Of a stretch of DNA of 64,000 nt, positions 52,041 to 60,869 are shown piece after piece. The stretch comes from Halopenitus salinus. Lineage in GTDB: Archaea; Halobacteriota; Halobacteria; Halobacteriales; Haloferacaceae. The position numbers were made by a program, and so were the translations under genes. Where the stretch lies: the NCBI RefSeq assembly GCF_042662125.1, contig NZ_JBHSXL010000004.1, forward strand, positions 84,351 to 148,350. Reading direction: 5' to 3'. Under the pieces are notes generated by a model. The model saw nothing but the letters and a program-made list of their open reading frames with translations, did not search any database and was not told the DNA's origin. The number at the start of each line of letters is the position of its first letter. The stretch's first letter is position 1.

Positions 52041-52799
52041 TCAGAGTCCGGTTGTCGCGCCGCGGGCGCCCGTCTCAGCCGCTCCGGGCTCCGCGATCTG
52101 TCTGTAACAGCCGACCAGCACGCCGATCCCGAAGAGGGTCACGACGCTCGTAACGATCGCCGACGCCACGGCGCCGGCGAGGGGGAAGAACACCCCGATG
52201 AAGCCGAAGACGCCGCCGGCGATCCCGCCGACGACGGCGATGATGAGTCCCAGGGCGAACAGTCGAAGTCGATTCCCCCGCGCGAGACCCCAGCTTCGCT
52301 GCAGCGCCTCGATAACGCCGGCGTTCTCGAGAACGACGGCGAGCTGTGCGAAAACCAGGCTGACGGCCAGGAAGATCCCCGGCAGGATGAGGAACACCGT
52401 GCCGATCGAGATGGCCACGAACGTGATGATCGAGACGACGATCGTCACGACGGTCGTCCGGGCGAGCCGCCGCGTGTGATCCGCGGACGGTACGTCGTCG
52501 ATGTCGGCGTACATCGCCCGCATGGCCACGATCGAAAGGACCGTTCCGAGGATCATCAACAGAACGACGAGTCCGGCGCTGACCGGCATCGGCAGGTCGA
52601 TCGCCAGGGGATACACCTGGCCAGCCGCGCCGGACGGCATCGTGTTCGGAACCAGTCCCGCAAAGAGGGACTGGAAGCTGGCCTGGCTCGCTATCTGGAA
52701 GACGACGTACGCACCGATGAGCATCGCTCCACCGCGTGTCGTGAGGCGATCGGCCCCGTAACCGAGGGCGTCGCCGAGTGCTATCTTCGTGGAGGGCAC
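52041..52799 (-). CDS. Haloarchaeal membrane protein, hypothetical
   Basis: 252 residues from the GTG at 52799, which matches a TATA box (52822-52830) 24-31 bases upstream; an ATG at 52838 would lie upstream of that start. Six hydrophobic helices. A segment RSWGLARGNRLRLFALGLIIAVVGG (about 180-205) resembles glycerophosphoryl-diester phosphodiesterase membrane-domain/DUF7847-like proteins. Function unknown. It is the downstream neighbour of the 629-residue membrane protein on the same strand. Confidence 0.75.
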   Translation of the reverse strand: MPSTKIALGDALGYGADRLTTRGGAMLIGAYVVFQIASQASFQSLFAGLVPNTMPSGAAGQVYPLAIDLPMPVSAGLVVLLMILGTVLSIVAMRAMYADIDDVPSADHTRRLARTTVVTIVVSIITFVAISIGTVFLILPGIFLAVSLVFAQLAVVLENAGVIEALQRSWGLARGNRLRLFALGLIIAVVGGIAGGVFGFIGVFFPLAGAVASAIVTSVVTLFGIGVLVGCYRQIAEPGAAETGARGATTGL

Positions 52800-52896
52800 A
52801 TCGGGAAATCCCCACCGTTCCACATAAAACCCGGGCACGGCGGACCGAAATTGGCGTCCGGTTCAACGCCCCCAACGTGATCACCGCGGGAACGCG

Positions 52897-52965
52897 GGTG
52901 GCGTCACTCCCGGAACGTAGGTGGCGTCACTCCCGGAACGTAGGTGGCGTCACTTCCAGGACGCG
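52897..52965. repeat. 23-base tandem repeat, three copies
   Basis: Units at 52897-52919 and 52920-52942 are identical (GGTGGCGTCACTCCCGGAACGTA) and a third at 52943-52965 is close. They fill much of the gap between the two membrane protein genes; the third reaches into the 3' end of the 629-residue gene's region. Confidence 0.8.
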
Positions 52966-52971
52966 GGAGTC

Positions 52972-54861
52972 CTACTCCGACGAATCGGGCCGATCACGGG
53001 GGGTTCCCGAGACTGTCGATCGCCCGGCCGACTCCGGAGGATCGCCGTCGGCTCCGTCCGTCGCTCCGTCGGCATCCTCCCGCGTTCCGCCTTCGCTCTC
53101 GGAACTGGCGGCGATCCGGTACGCGAGGTAGATGCCCAAAAGCGGGACGACCGCGAGAAGCAGCCCGGGCTGCAGCTCGTAGCCCGGCGGCATCCATCGG
53201 TTGAGGAGTCTGAATCCGACGACGATCGAGAGCACCGCCAACCCGGCTCCGACGAGTCCGCTGACCACGTCTCCGCGTTCGCCCATGCCGAGCGTGACGC
53301 CGAACCCGGCGGCGACGGCGGGGAGGATCAAAAGGAGCCCGTACACCGTCCGGGTTCGAACCGAGATCCACGCGAACAGGACGGCGCCCACGACGCCGAG
53401 GACCGCGCCGAGGATCGCTCCGGCGACGATGCCGCCGCCGATAAGGTCCTCCGGAAACGACGCGTCGGATCGCCCGTCCGCCGTGGACCCGCCTTGGACG
53501 TCCGTGAGGACCTCGTCGGGCTGTGGAACGCCCGCGGTGGACGTCCAGCCGAGGTAGACGCCCGCCGCGTTCGCGAGAATCGCCAGCGGGCTGAACGTCA
53601 CGACGGAGACGAGGAGGCCGAACACGTACCAGACCGCACCCGCTACGTGGACGACGGGCGAGCGCTGCGGGAGGCCGAAGGCGTGCCCGAGATACACCGC
53701 GCCGATCGGGATGCCCCAGAGTCCGAGCGCGGGGAACCCCCACAGCTGGATGCCGACGAGAAGCGACGAGAGGACGAGGAGCCCGCCGAGCGCGTAGCTC
53801 AGGTAGCTCCAGTACGCGATCCGGTCGTTTCCGGCCTCACGGGGGTGGACGAACTCGGGGTCGACCTCGAGGACGTCCCGGACGTCGCTCGGACCTCGGA
53901 TCTCCGCACCCTCGAGCTGGTCCCGGATCCCGGCGATCGACTGTTTGCCGTCGTCGGATCGGCTCCGTGAACGGCCGACCACGTTTCCGGCGTCGGTCGC
54001 GTTACCGGTGCCGGTCGCGTTACCGGCGTCGCTCGAGGCGGCCGAGGTGCCCGCGTCGCCCACGTCGCTCGAGCCGTCCGCATCGTTCGCATCGTTCGCA
54101 GTGAGCGTACCCCCCTCGTCCAACTCGTCGACGTACTCGTCCAGGAACACGAGTTCGGTCTCGCCGCTCGCCCTCAGCCCGCCGTTCAGGACCTTCAGGC
54201 CGGCGACGACGATCGCGATCGCGCCGAGGCTCACGGTGAGCAGGTACACTCCGCCCATCGTGAGCAGGCCCCAGCCGACGAGCCCGGCGACCCACGCCTC
54301 CGTGGCCTCGTACTTCCGGATGCCGTACCAGGCGCCCCCGAACCAGGCCGCGGTCAGGAGGTGGTTCGTCGTCCCGCCGGTGGCCTCCGTGAGGAAGGTC
54401 ACGAATCCGACGACGATCCCGAAGGGCGTTCCCGAGGCCGCCTCGACGAGCGCCGAGGAGGCGACCGCCAGGGCGAAGAGCAGCCCGAAGATCGCCGCGA
54501 CGTACTTGTTCGCCCGGTTGAACTCCCGAAGGCGGGCTCTCGACTCCGGGATCGACTCCCCGCTCCCGGCGGCCGTCGAATCGCCAGAGACCTCCGGGTC
54601 GTCGACGCCGGCCGGTTCGGAACCCGACCCGGAGTCGTCGGTGAACCGAAGCGTGATCCTCGAGAGGGCCCAGATCACGAACCCGACCACCGCCACGAGC
54701 GCGGGCACGAGAAGCTCCGCCAGTCCGATCGGAACGTTCAACGACTCGAAGCTCACCACGTAGAGCCCGACGACGATCGCCGCCGTGATCCCGAGGCTGA
54801 TCAACGCCACGATGCCCCCCAGCGTTCCCAGCCATCTGAGTGACTTGTTCCCCCAACCCAT
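52972..54861 (-). CDS. Large polytopic membrane protein, hypothetical
   Basis: 629 residues. About twelve or more hydrophobic helices arranged in two blocks (roughly 10-75 and 130-270 in the first, 360-590 in the second), separated by a long acidic Ala/Asp/Gly-rich loop (about 265-325). No known transporter motif is seen. The N-terminus MGWGNKSLRWLG is a good start. It has no recognised family. The TATA-like AAAATAGACAG lies about 25 bases upstream on this strand. Confidence 0.7.
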   Translation of the reverse strand: MGWGNKSLRWLGTLGGIVALISLGITAAIVVGLYVVSFESLNVPIGLAELLVPALVAVVGFVIWALSRITLRFTDDSGSGSEPAGVDDPEVSGDSTAAGSGESIPESRARLREFNRANKYVAAIFGLLFALAVASSALVEAASGTPFGIVVGFVTFLTEATGGTTNHLLTAAWFGGAWYGIRKYEATEAWVAGLVGWGLLTMGGVYLLTVSLGAIAIVVAGLKVLNGGLRASGETELVFLDEYVDELDEGGTLTANDANDADGSSDVGDAGTSAASSDAGNATGTGNATDAGNVVGRSRSRSDDGKQSIAGIRDQLEGAEIRGPSDVRDVLEVDPEFVHPREAGNDRIAYWSYLSYALGGLLVLSSLLVGIQLWGFPALGLWGIPIGAVYLGHAFGLPQRSPVVHVAGAVWYVFGLLVSVVTFSPLAILANAAGVYLGWTSTAGVPQPDEVLTDVQGGSTADGRSDASFPEDLIGGGIVAGAILGAVLGVVGAVLFAWISVRTRTVYGLLLILPAVAAGFGVTLGMGERGDVVSGLVGAGLAVLSIVVGFRLLNRWMPPGYELQPGLLLAVVPLLGIYLAYRIAASSESEGGTREDADGATDGADGDPPESAGRSTVSGTPRDRPDSSE

Positions 54862-55030
54862 ACCTAAAAGATCTGTCTATTTTGTAAAAACGTTACGGCA
54901 AAACGCGTCGCAGGGGCGGCTCGAGGGCTGAAACGCTCGAATATCCCTCGGAACCATCCGGAGACGGCGGCGATCGCGAGGAAGACGGATATACTCCGAC
55001 CGCGTATCTCGACGTCGGAGCGAGACCCAC

Positions 55031-57247
55031 ATGTCCAAAACGAACGGGGACGGAGCCGGTGACGGCCCGCCTCCCGACGAACGACGGCGCCGGCTCCTGA
55101 TCTACGCGGGGCTCGGAGCGGTCGGTGCGAGCGGAGTCGCCGGCGCGTGGGCCGTCTCGCGTCCGGATGACGGAAGGGGGTCCGGATCGGGGCCCGTGGA
55201 GCCGTCCCCGACCCCTTCGCGATCACCCACTCCCGACGACGAGGACGGCGTGGACGACACTCAGCCGGTCCCCTCGATAGTCGTCCGACACGCCCCCGAC
55301 CTGTACTTCGGCGCCCTCGAGAAGTGGTTCCCCGCCGATCCACGTTTGTACACGGTGGAGAGCGACGGAAGGACCGTCGTGGACGGGTTCACGGCCCTGG
55401 AGGGGTACTCGGAGGCGTTCGCGGAAACCGACACCCCGCCGGCGCCGACCGCGTTCTACCGGATCGTCGAGGCCGCGGACGGCGTCGACGCGATCCAGTA
55501 CTGGTTCTACTCCGTCTTCGACCAGTTCACGGTCAACTTCCACTGGCACGACTGGGAGCTGCTGCAGGTCTTCGTCGATCGCGAAAGCGGGACGCCGCTT
55601 CTGGTCTCCGCGAGCGCGCACTCGCGCGCCAGCCCGAACAACGAGTTCCTCGAGCCCGACGTGAGCGACGGTCGTCGCGTGGGGATCCTCTCGGAGGTCG
55701 GGTCACACTCGAGCGCCAGCGAGGTCAACGACCGGGTCCCGAGCTTCGAGCGACTCCCCGACGACGAGTGGGGGTCCGACGTTACCAACGACGTCCTCGA
55801 CGTTACGACCGGTGTGACGGCGCCGTTCGCCTACGGGCTCCCGCGCGATGAGGGGGCGCGTCTTCCCTTCGTGATGCCGGAACTCGACGGGCATCGCCTC
55901 GATCGACACCCCGGGCTATCGGTCGATCGGGGGGACTTCATCGACGAGCGGGTAACCGTGGACTCCTGGCGCGGGCTCCCGCGCCCGCCCGCGGACGTTC
56001 CGCTCCGGGAACCGGGACCGGTCCTCGCCCACGAGAGCAGTCGAACGGGGACGGAACTGACCTACGCGCTGGAACCCATCGAGGCCGTCCGCGACGCCGT
56101 CGACGACTTCGTCGGCCCCCAGTTGAGCTTCGAGTTCGCGATCCCGGGATTCCTCGAGGACCGATACGCGAGCCACATCACGTCCGTGGGAATTCCGTGG
56201 GAACAGGAGCGGTACGACGATCCCCTCGCGGACGTGACGGATCCGGGCCACAGACGACGGATCGACGGGGAGCGACCGCCGGGACTGACGAACCGCGTCG
56301 TGGGACACGTTCGCCACCTGCGGGCCGGATACGACGGTGATCTCGGACGCGTCGCGGACGGCGCCCGGGAGTCGCTCTCGGGATCGATCCCGGTCTCGAT
56401 GTACGACGTGCCCGTCGAGGGCGCCGTCCGACTCGCCAGCGAGGATCCGGTCGCGACGGTCACCCGTCGAGGCGAGTTCGGATATCTCCACGTCGTTCCC
56501 GGCGAGCACGAACTGGTCGTGAACGCTCCGGGGATCGCACCGCTCGCCCTCGGGTTCGAACACGAGGGAGGTCTCCGCCGAGTCGGCGCGAACGGCGTGT
56601 TGACGGTCGTCGCGAACGAGGACGCCGGCTGGGTCCGCGGCGACGGCCGGGAAGCGACCGGGATCGAACGCGTCCGCGTGATCGAAGATCATGTCGGCGT
56701 CGTCTACGAGGGACGGCCGATCGAGGAGGACCGGTTCGCCGTGGCGGTCCACTCCGAGGGACGCTATACCGTGGAAGTGGTCGATTCCGAAGGGCGTCCC
56801 GGCGCCTACCGGGTCGGTCCGGAGGACTTCGAGGACGGAACGGACGCGGTCCGCGAGCCCGTCGAGACCGGCAAGGCACCCCTCGCCGAGACGCTCGTCG
56901 GGGAGGCCGAGCGGCTGGTCGACCTCGCGAGGGCGCTCGCCGCTCGCGAATCGGACGCGAACACGGATTCGGACTCGCAGGACGTGGACTCGGAGAACGA
57001 GGTCACGGAGCGCCTCTCCCGGGCGCTGGAGGAGGCCGACGCCGCGAGCGGGCTGGCCGAACGCGGGGACGCCTCCGCGACGGACGATCGGCTCTCCCGC
57101 GTCGTCTCTCTGTTCGAGGAGACGCTCGAAATCCTCGCGAGCGGCCGGTCCGGCTCTTACGACGATCCGGCAACGGAGACGCTCTCGAACCGGATCGGTC
57201 CGGCGATCGTCCGTGCCGAGACGGCGCTCGCGACCGAGCTCGGGTAG
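55031..57247 (+). CDS. Membrane-anchored NLP/Vps62-like protein
   Basis: 738 residues. A charged N-terminus with Arg-rich DERRRRLLIYAGLG and a single helix (about 22-43) precede a Pro/Ser/Thr-rich linker (55-80). The domain at about 85-260 contains IQYWFYSVFDQFTVNFHWHDWE (154-176), matching by eye the AI-Y-WY ... HDWE core of NPP1/NLP and Vps62 proteins. HSSASE and a beta domain follow. At about 480-530 (VPVEGAVRLASED ... GEHELVVNAPGIAP) there is a PEGA-like beta domain, and the end is helical and acidic. The protein is probably anchored and faces outside. Function unknown; a metal-binding role of the HDWE site is inference. Confidence 0.75.
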   Translation: MSKTNGDGAGDGPPPDERRRRLLIYAGLGAVGASGVAGAWAVSRPDDGRGSGSGPVEPSPTPSRSPTPDDEDGVDDTQPVPSIVVRHAPDLYFGALEKWFPADPRLYTVESDGRTVVDGFTALEGYSEAFAETDTPPAPTAFYRIVEAADGVDAIQYWFYSVFDQFTVNFHWHDWELLQVFVDRESGTPLLVSASAHSRASPNNEFLEPDVSDGRRVGILSEVGSHSSASEVNDRVPSFERLPDDEWGSDVTNDVLDVTTGVTAPFAYGLPRDEGARLPFVMPELDGHRLDRHPGLSVDRGDFIDERVTVDSWRGLPRPPADVPLREPGPVLAHESSRTGTELTYALEPIEAVRDAVDDFVGPQLSFEFAIPGFLEDRYASHITSVGIPWEQERYDDPLADVTDPGHRRRIDGERPPGLTNRVVGHVRHLRAGYDGDLGRVADGARESLSGSIPVSMYDVPVEGAVRLASEDPVATVTRRGEFGYLHVVPGEHELVVNAPGIAPLALGFEHEGGLRRVGANGVLTVVANEDAGWVRGDGREATGIERVRVIEDHVGVVYEGRPIEEDRFAVAVHSEGRYTVEVVDSEGRPGAYRVGPEDFEDGTDAVREPVETGKAPLAETLVGEAERLVDLARALAARESDANTDSDSQDVDSENEVTERLSRALEEADAASGLAERGDASATDDRLSRVVSLFEETLEILASGRSGSYDDPATETLSNRIGPAIVRAETALATELG

Positions 57248-57268
57248 CCGTTCGAACCCGGCGACGAC

Positions 57269-59983
57269 TCACGACTCGAACTCGACGCCGGTTATCTCGA
57301 AGCGCGCGCCGCCGGCCGCGCTTTCCGTCGCGCGGACCTCCCAGCCGTGTGCCTCCGCGATCCGCTCGACGATGCTTAGTCCGAACCCGGTTCCGGACCG
57401 GTTCGTCGAGTAGCCGGCCTCGAAGACGCGGTCGTGTTCGCCCTCCGGAATCCCGGTTCCGTCGTCCTCGAGGTAGAATCCGCTCTCCATCCGACCGACG
57501 GAGATCGTGAGGTCGGGACCGTCGTGTTCGGCGCCGGGTTCGATCGCGTCCCCGTGAGCGTTCGAGCCGGGGCTCGTCGAGCCATGCTCGACGGCGTTTC
57601 GAACCAGGTTCTCGAACAGCTGTTTGAGCCGGGTCCGGTCGGCACGGACCACCGTCTCCCCATTCACCTCGAGCGAGGCGTCGGCGGTCTCGACGGTCTC
57701 CCAACACTCCCTCGCGACCGTCCCGAGGTCGACCGGTTCGGTCTCGGTCACGGCGTCCCCCTCCCGAGCGAGGGTGAGCAGGTCGTCGATCAACGACTGC
57801 ATCCGGTCGTGGGCCCGTTCGACCGCCTCCAGGTGGTCGTCAGCTCCCTTCCCGTCCCCATCGAGCGTCTCGCGGGCCAGCCGCAGTCGTCCCTCCGCGA
57901 CGTTCAACGGGTTTCGGAGGTCGTGGGAGACGATGCTCGCGAACTGCTCGAGCCGCTCGTTCGCACGTTTGACCGCCTCGCGTTCCGTGACGTCGACGTA
58001 CATCGCCAACGCCGTATCGGAGGCGTCGGGCGCGTCGGGGACCTCACGGAGCGGAACCGCTCGCAACAGCGTCTCGACGACCTCCCCGTCGGCGGACGAG
58101 AACTCGCGGGGCTCCATCGTGAACTCCCCCCGGAGCGCCCGCTCGTATCCGCCACCGTCGAGCAACGCCTCCCTGGAGTCCGGTGTGTAGAACTCGGCGA
58201 GGTCCCGTCCGACCACGTCCTCCGCGTCGTATCCCAGCGTCTCGAGGAACTGCTGGTTGCAGTCCTCGACGATCGGGCGTCCCTCCTCGCTTCGGGTCAT
58301 CACCGCCATCACGGGCGCCTCCTCGAAGAGCGTCCGGTACTGCTGTTCGCGCTGTCTCGTCAACTCGGCGAGCTCCTCGGTCTTTCGTTCGAGCTCCCGC
58401 TCGTACTCCTTGCGCTCGTCGATGTCGAGGTGGATCCCAACCGCGCGGACCGGATCGCCGGCGTCGTCGCGCTCTACGACCCTGCCGATGTCGCGGATCC
58501 ACTTCCAGTCGCCATCCGCGGTCCGCATCCGGTGTTCGGTGTCGTAGTAGGCCGTCTCCCCCTCGATGTGGGCCTCAAGGGCGGCCTCGACCCGCTCGAG
58601 GTCATCGGGGTGTACGCGCCGCTCCCACGCGTCGATGTGTGACCGGATCTCCGCCGGCGAGTAGCCGAGCATTCGCGCCCATCGATCGTTGAACTCCACC
58701 TCGTCGGTGCGCAGATCCCAGTCCCAGACGCCGAGATCCGCCCCTTCGACCGCGAGCTGGAGGCGGTCCTTGAGTTCGCGAAGCTCACGCATGCGATCCT
58801 TCTGTTCGGAGACGTCACGGGAGATGACGAGGAACCGATCCCCGTCGTCGACGGGGAGCCGGGTGGCGTGTACCCGAACCGGAAACGGCTCCCCGTCCGG
58901 ACGGCGAAACTCCGTCTCGAGTTCGATCCGGTCTCCGACGTCCATTCCGCTCCAGATGGCGCGCAGTTCGTCGGGATCGGCTTCCCGGTCGATCTCCCAG
59001 ACCTTCCGGCCGACGAGCTCGTCCTTCGGCTGATCGAACACCTCCCGAAAGCGACGGTTCACGTCGACGATGGTTCCGTCGGCGGTGTGAACGTCGATCA
59101 TGTCGGGAGACCGCTCGAAGAGCGCCTCGAGACGGGCCGTCGTTCGCTCGAGGCGCGCTTCGCGTTCCCTGCGTTCGGTGACGTCGGTGATGAACCCCTC
59201 CAGGGCGATCAGGCCGTCGTCGCTCCCTTCGCCGGTGCCGTCGTCGTACACGCCGCGTCCCCGCTCCCAGACCCACTTCGTGGTCCCGTCCTCGGTCACG
59301 ATCCGATAGGTGATCTCGAAGGTGCCGTCGGCGGAGAGCCCCTCCTGGACGGCCTCCCACGTCGATTCGCGGTCCGCCGGATGGATCACGTCCTCGCCCC
59401 ACAGCACCTCGTTTCGTGCGATCCGGTCCGCGGAATGGCCGGTGAGCTCCGCGACTTCCCCGTCGACGATCTCCATCGGCCAGCCGGACTCGTTTCGGCA
59501 CCGATAGACCATCCCGGGGAGGGTGTCGACGAGCGTCTCCAGTCGCCGCGTTCGCTCCGCCAACAGCTCGCGTGAGCGGGCGGACTCGACGGCGTTTTCG
59601 ATCCGGTTCGCGAGCAGCTCGTACTGTTCGGTTCCGGTCTCCTTTTGGAGGTAATCGGTCACTCCGGCCGAGATCGCTTCGCTCGCGATCTCCTCGGACC
59701 CCTTGCCCGTATACAGGATGAACGGGAGCTGTGGATCGTCCTCGCGGATGGTCTCGAGGAGCTCGATCCCGTTTCGACCGGGCATGTCGTAATCGGAGAC
59801 GACACAATCGACGCCGTCGAGTTCGTCGAGTTCGTCGAGTTCGTCGAGCGCTTCCTCGGCGCTCTCGACGGTCCGCACCGCGAACCGGTCGTCCGTCCGC
59901 CGCAGGAACGTGGCGACCAACTCGGCGAATTCGGGCTCGTCGTCGACGTGAAGCACGTCGATCGTGTCGATGGTGGCGGTCAT
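57269..59983 (-). CDS. Receiver-PAS-histidine kinase hybrid
   Basis: 904 residues, soluble. Order: receiver domain (1-125; Asp14/15 and phospho-acceptor Asp64 in VVSDYDMPG, Lys near 114), then four PAS/PAC domains (about 145-275, 280-405, 410-530, 545-660), a HisKA helix (His in FASIVSHDLRNPLN) and a HATPase domain (LFENLVRNAVEHG, DDGTGIPEG, GFGLSIVER). Haloarchaea often put the receiver first, so it may take phosphate from another kinase. The linker has a short DELDELDEL repeat near residue 47-56. The gene is upstream of no regulator. Confidence 0.93.
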   Translation of the reverse strand: MTATIDTIDVLHVDDEPEFAELVATFLRRTDDRFAVRTVESAEEALDELDELDELDGVDCVVSDYDMPGRNGIELLETIREDDPQLPFILYTGKGSEEIASEAISAGVTDYLQKETGTEQYELLANRIENAVESARSRELLAERTRRLETLVDTLPGMVYRCRNESGWPMEIVDGEVAELTGHSADRIARNEVLWGEDVIHPADRESTWEAVQEGLSADGTFEITYRIVTEDGTTKWVWERGRGVYDDGTGEGSDDGLIALEGFITDVTERREREARLERTTARLEALFERSPDMIDVHTADGTIVDVNRRFREVFDQPKDELVGRKVWEIDREADPDELRAIWSGMDVGDRIELETEFRRPDGEPFPVRVHATRLPVDDGDRFLVISRDVSEQKDRMRELRELKDRLQLAVEGADLGVWDWDLRTDEVEFNDRWARMLGYSPAEIRSHIDAWERRVHPDDLERVEAALEAHIEGETAYYDTEHRMRTADGDWKWIRDIGRVVERDDAGDPVRAVGIHLDIDERKEYERELERKTEELAELTRQREQQYRTLFEEAPVMAVMTRSEEGRPIVEDCNQQFLETLGYDAEDVVGRDLAEFYTPDSREALLDGGGYERALRGEFTMEPREFSSADGEVVETLLRAVPLREVPDAPDASDTALAMYVDVTEREAVKRANERLEQFASIVSHDLRNPLNVAEGRLRLARETLDGDGKGADDHLEAVERAHDRMQSLIDDLLTLAREGDAVTETEPVDLGTVARECWETVETADASLEVNGETVVRADRTRLKQLFENLVRNAVEHGSTSPGSNAHGDAIEPGAEHDGPDLTISVGRMESGFYLEDDGTGIPEGEHDRVFEAGYSTNRSGTGFGLSIVERIAEAHGWEVRATESAAGGARFEITGVEFES

Positions 59984-60099
59984 GGAACGCTGCTCGTTGG
60001 TTCGAACACACGGCCGCGGGCCTTAAGAAGTACCCCGGCGGGACCTCGAATGGCGCGTCCCACGGAGCGAACGACCGTCGGGAACGTTCCGCGTGGACC

Positions 60100-60624
60100 T
60101 CACCCGTCCTCGAGCGGCGCCTCGATCCGTTCGACGTCGACGAGCACGGTATCGGACGTATCGGAGAGCGCCGTAACACGCCCCACGAGCCCGAGTCGCG
60201 AGACCGGCGTCGGTCCGACCACGATCGGGTCGCCCGCCTCGAGATCGCTTACAACCTGTCGAAAGTGAACGTACGCCTTGCACTCCGTCGGGTGATCCAC
60301 GTTGATGAAGTCGATGTCGTCCACCGTGACGCTGATCCGGTCGTACTCCCGCGAGAGCACCATCGACTCGGCGTCGTCCAGCTTCTCGCGATCGAGAAGG
60401 TCGAAAGCCCGGTCGGTCGGCTCGTACCCGCCTTGTGGCCCCGTGACCCCGTCGACGAGTCGAAGCTGTTTCAGCGTGTGCATCTGGTTGCGGACCGACC
60501 CCGCGTTCCTGTCGATCCGTCGGCCGAGCGTGCGAGCCTTGACCGGCGATTCCTCCGGTCGGTATTCGTTCACGAGGGCGACGAGGATCCGTTCGTGAGT
60601 GTTGGAGAGCTCCGCGGTTTCCAT
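60100..60624 (-). CDS. wHTH transcriptional regulator with ligand-like C-terminal half
   Basis: 174 residues from the ATG at 60624 (METAELSNTHERILVALV). The first 70 residues form a winged helix (KARTLGRRIDRNAGSVRNQMHTLKQL with the recognition helix). The C-terminal half is beta-rich and may bind a small molecule or mediate dimer formation. A GTTCAC-N6-GTGAAC inverted repeat directly upstream of its TATA-like box (60655-60662) suggests self-regulation. It is a neighbour of the rhomboid gene, divergent. Family name not certain. Confidence 0.8.
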   Translation of the reverse strand: METAELSNTHERILVALVNEYRPEESPVKARTLGRRIDRNAGSVRNQMHTLKQLRLVDGVTGPQGGYEPTDRAFDLLDREKLDDAESMVLSREYDRISVTVDDIDFINVDHPTECKAYVHFRQVVSDLEAGDPIVVGPTPVSRLGLVGRVTALSDTSDTVLVDVERIEAPLEDG

Positions 60625-60662
60625 TGGTTTCGTCTATGGAATCGGCGCGAACGCGGATAAGT

Positions 60663-60680
60663 GTTCACTCGATTGTGAAC
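60663..60680. promoter_or_regulatory. Inverted repeat at the regulator promoter
   Basis: GTTCAC, six-base spacer TCGATT, GTGAAC: a perfect symmetric 6+6 site. It touches the upstream edge of the TATA-like box (60655-60662) of the wHTH gene and sits in the 245-bp divergent gap with the rhomboid gene, an ideal place for an operator. Confidence 0.55.
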
Positions 60681-60869
60681 TGGTGGGAATCCCCCACGCC
60701 GCTCGATCGGGGTCCACGATCGAACGGAGCCGTCTCCGGATCGCCGACCAAATCCGACGGGACGACTTCGCGGACCGACTCCACAGGGCCGAACCCGCCG
60801 ACCGACTCCGACGGATCGAACCGCCGCGTCACCCGGAGGTTCATTAGGCACGACGACCGACACCGGCGT

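Noticed and set aside
52897..52965. CRISPR-like array
   Set aside because: Direct tandem units without spacers and no cas genes in the window.
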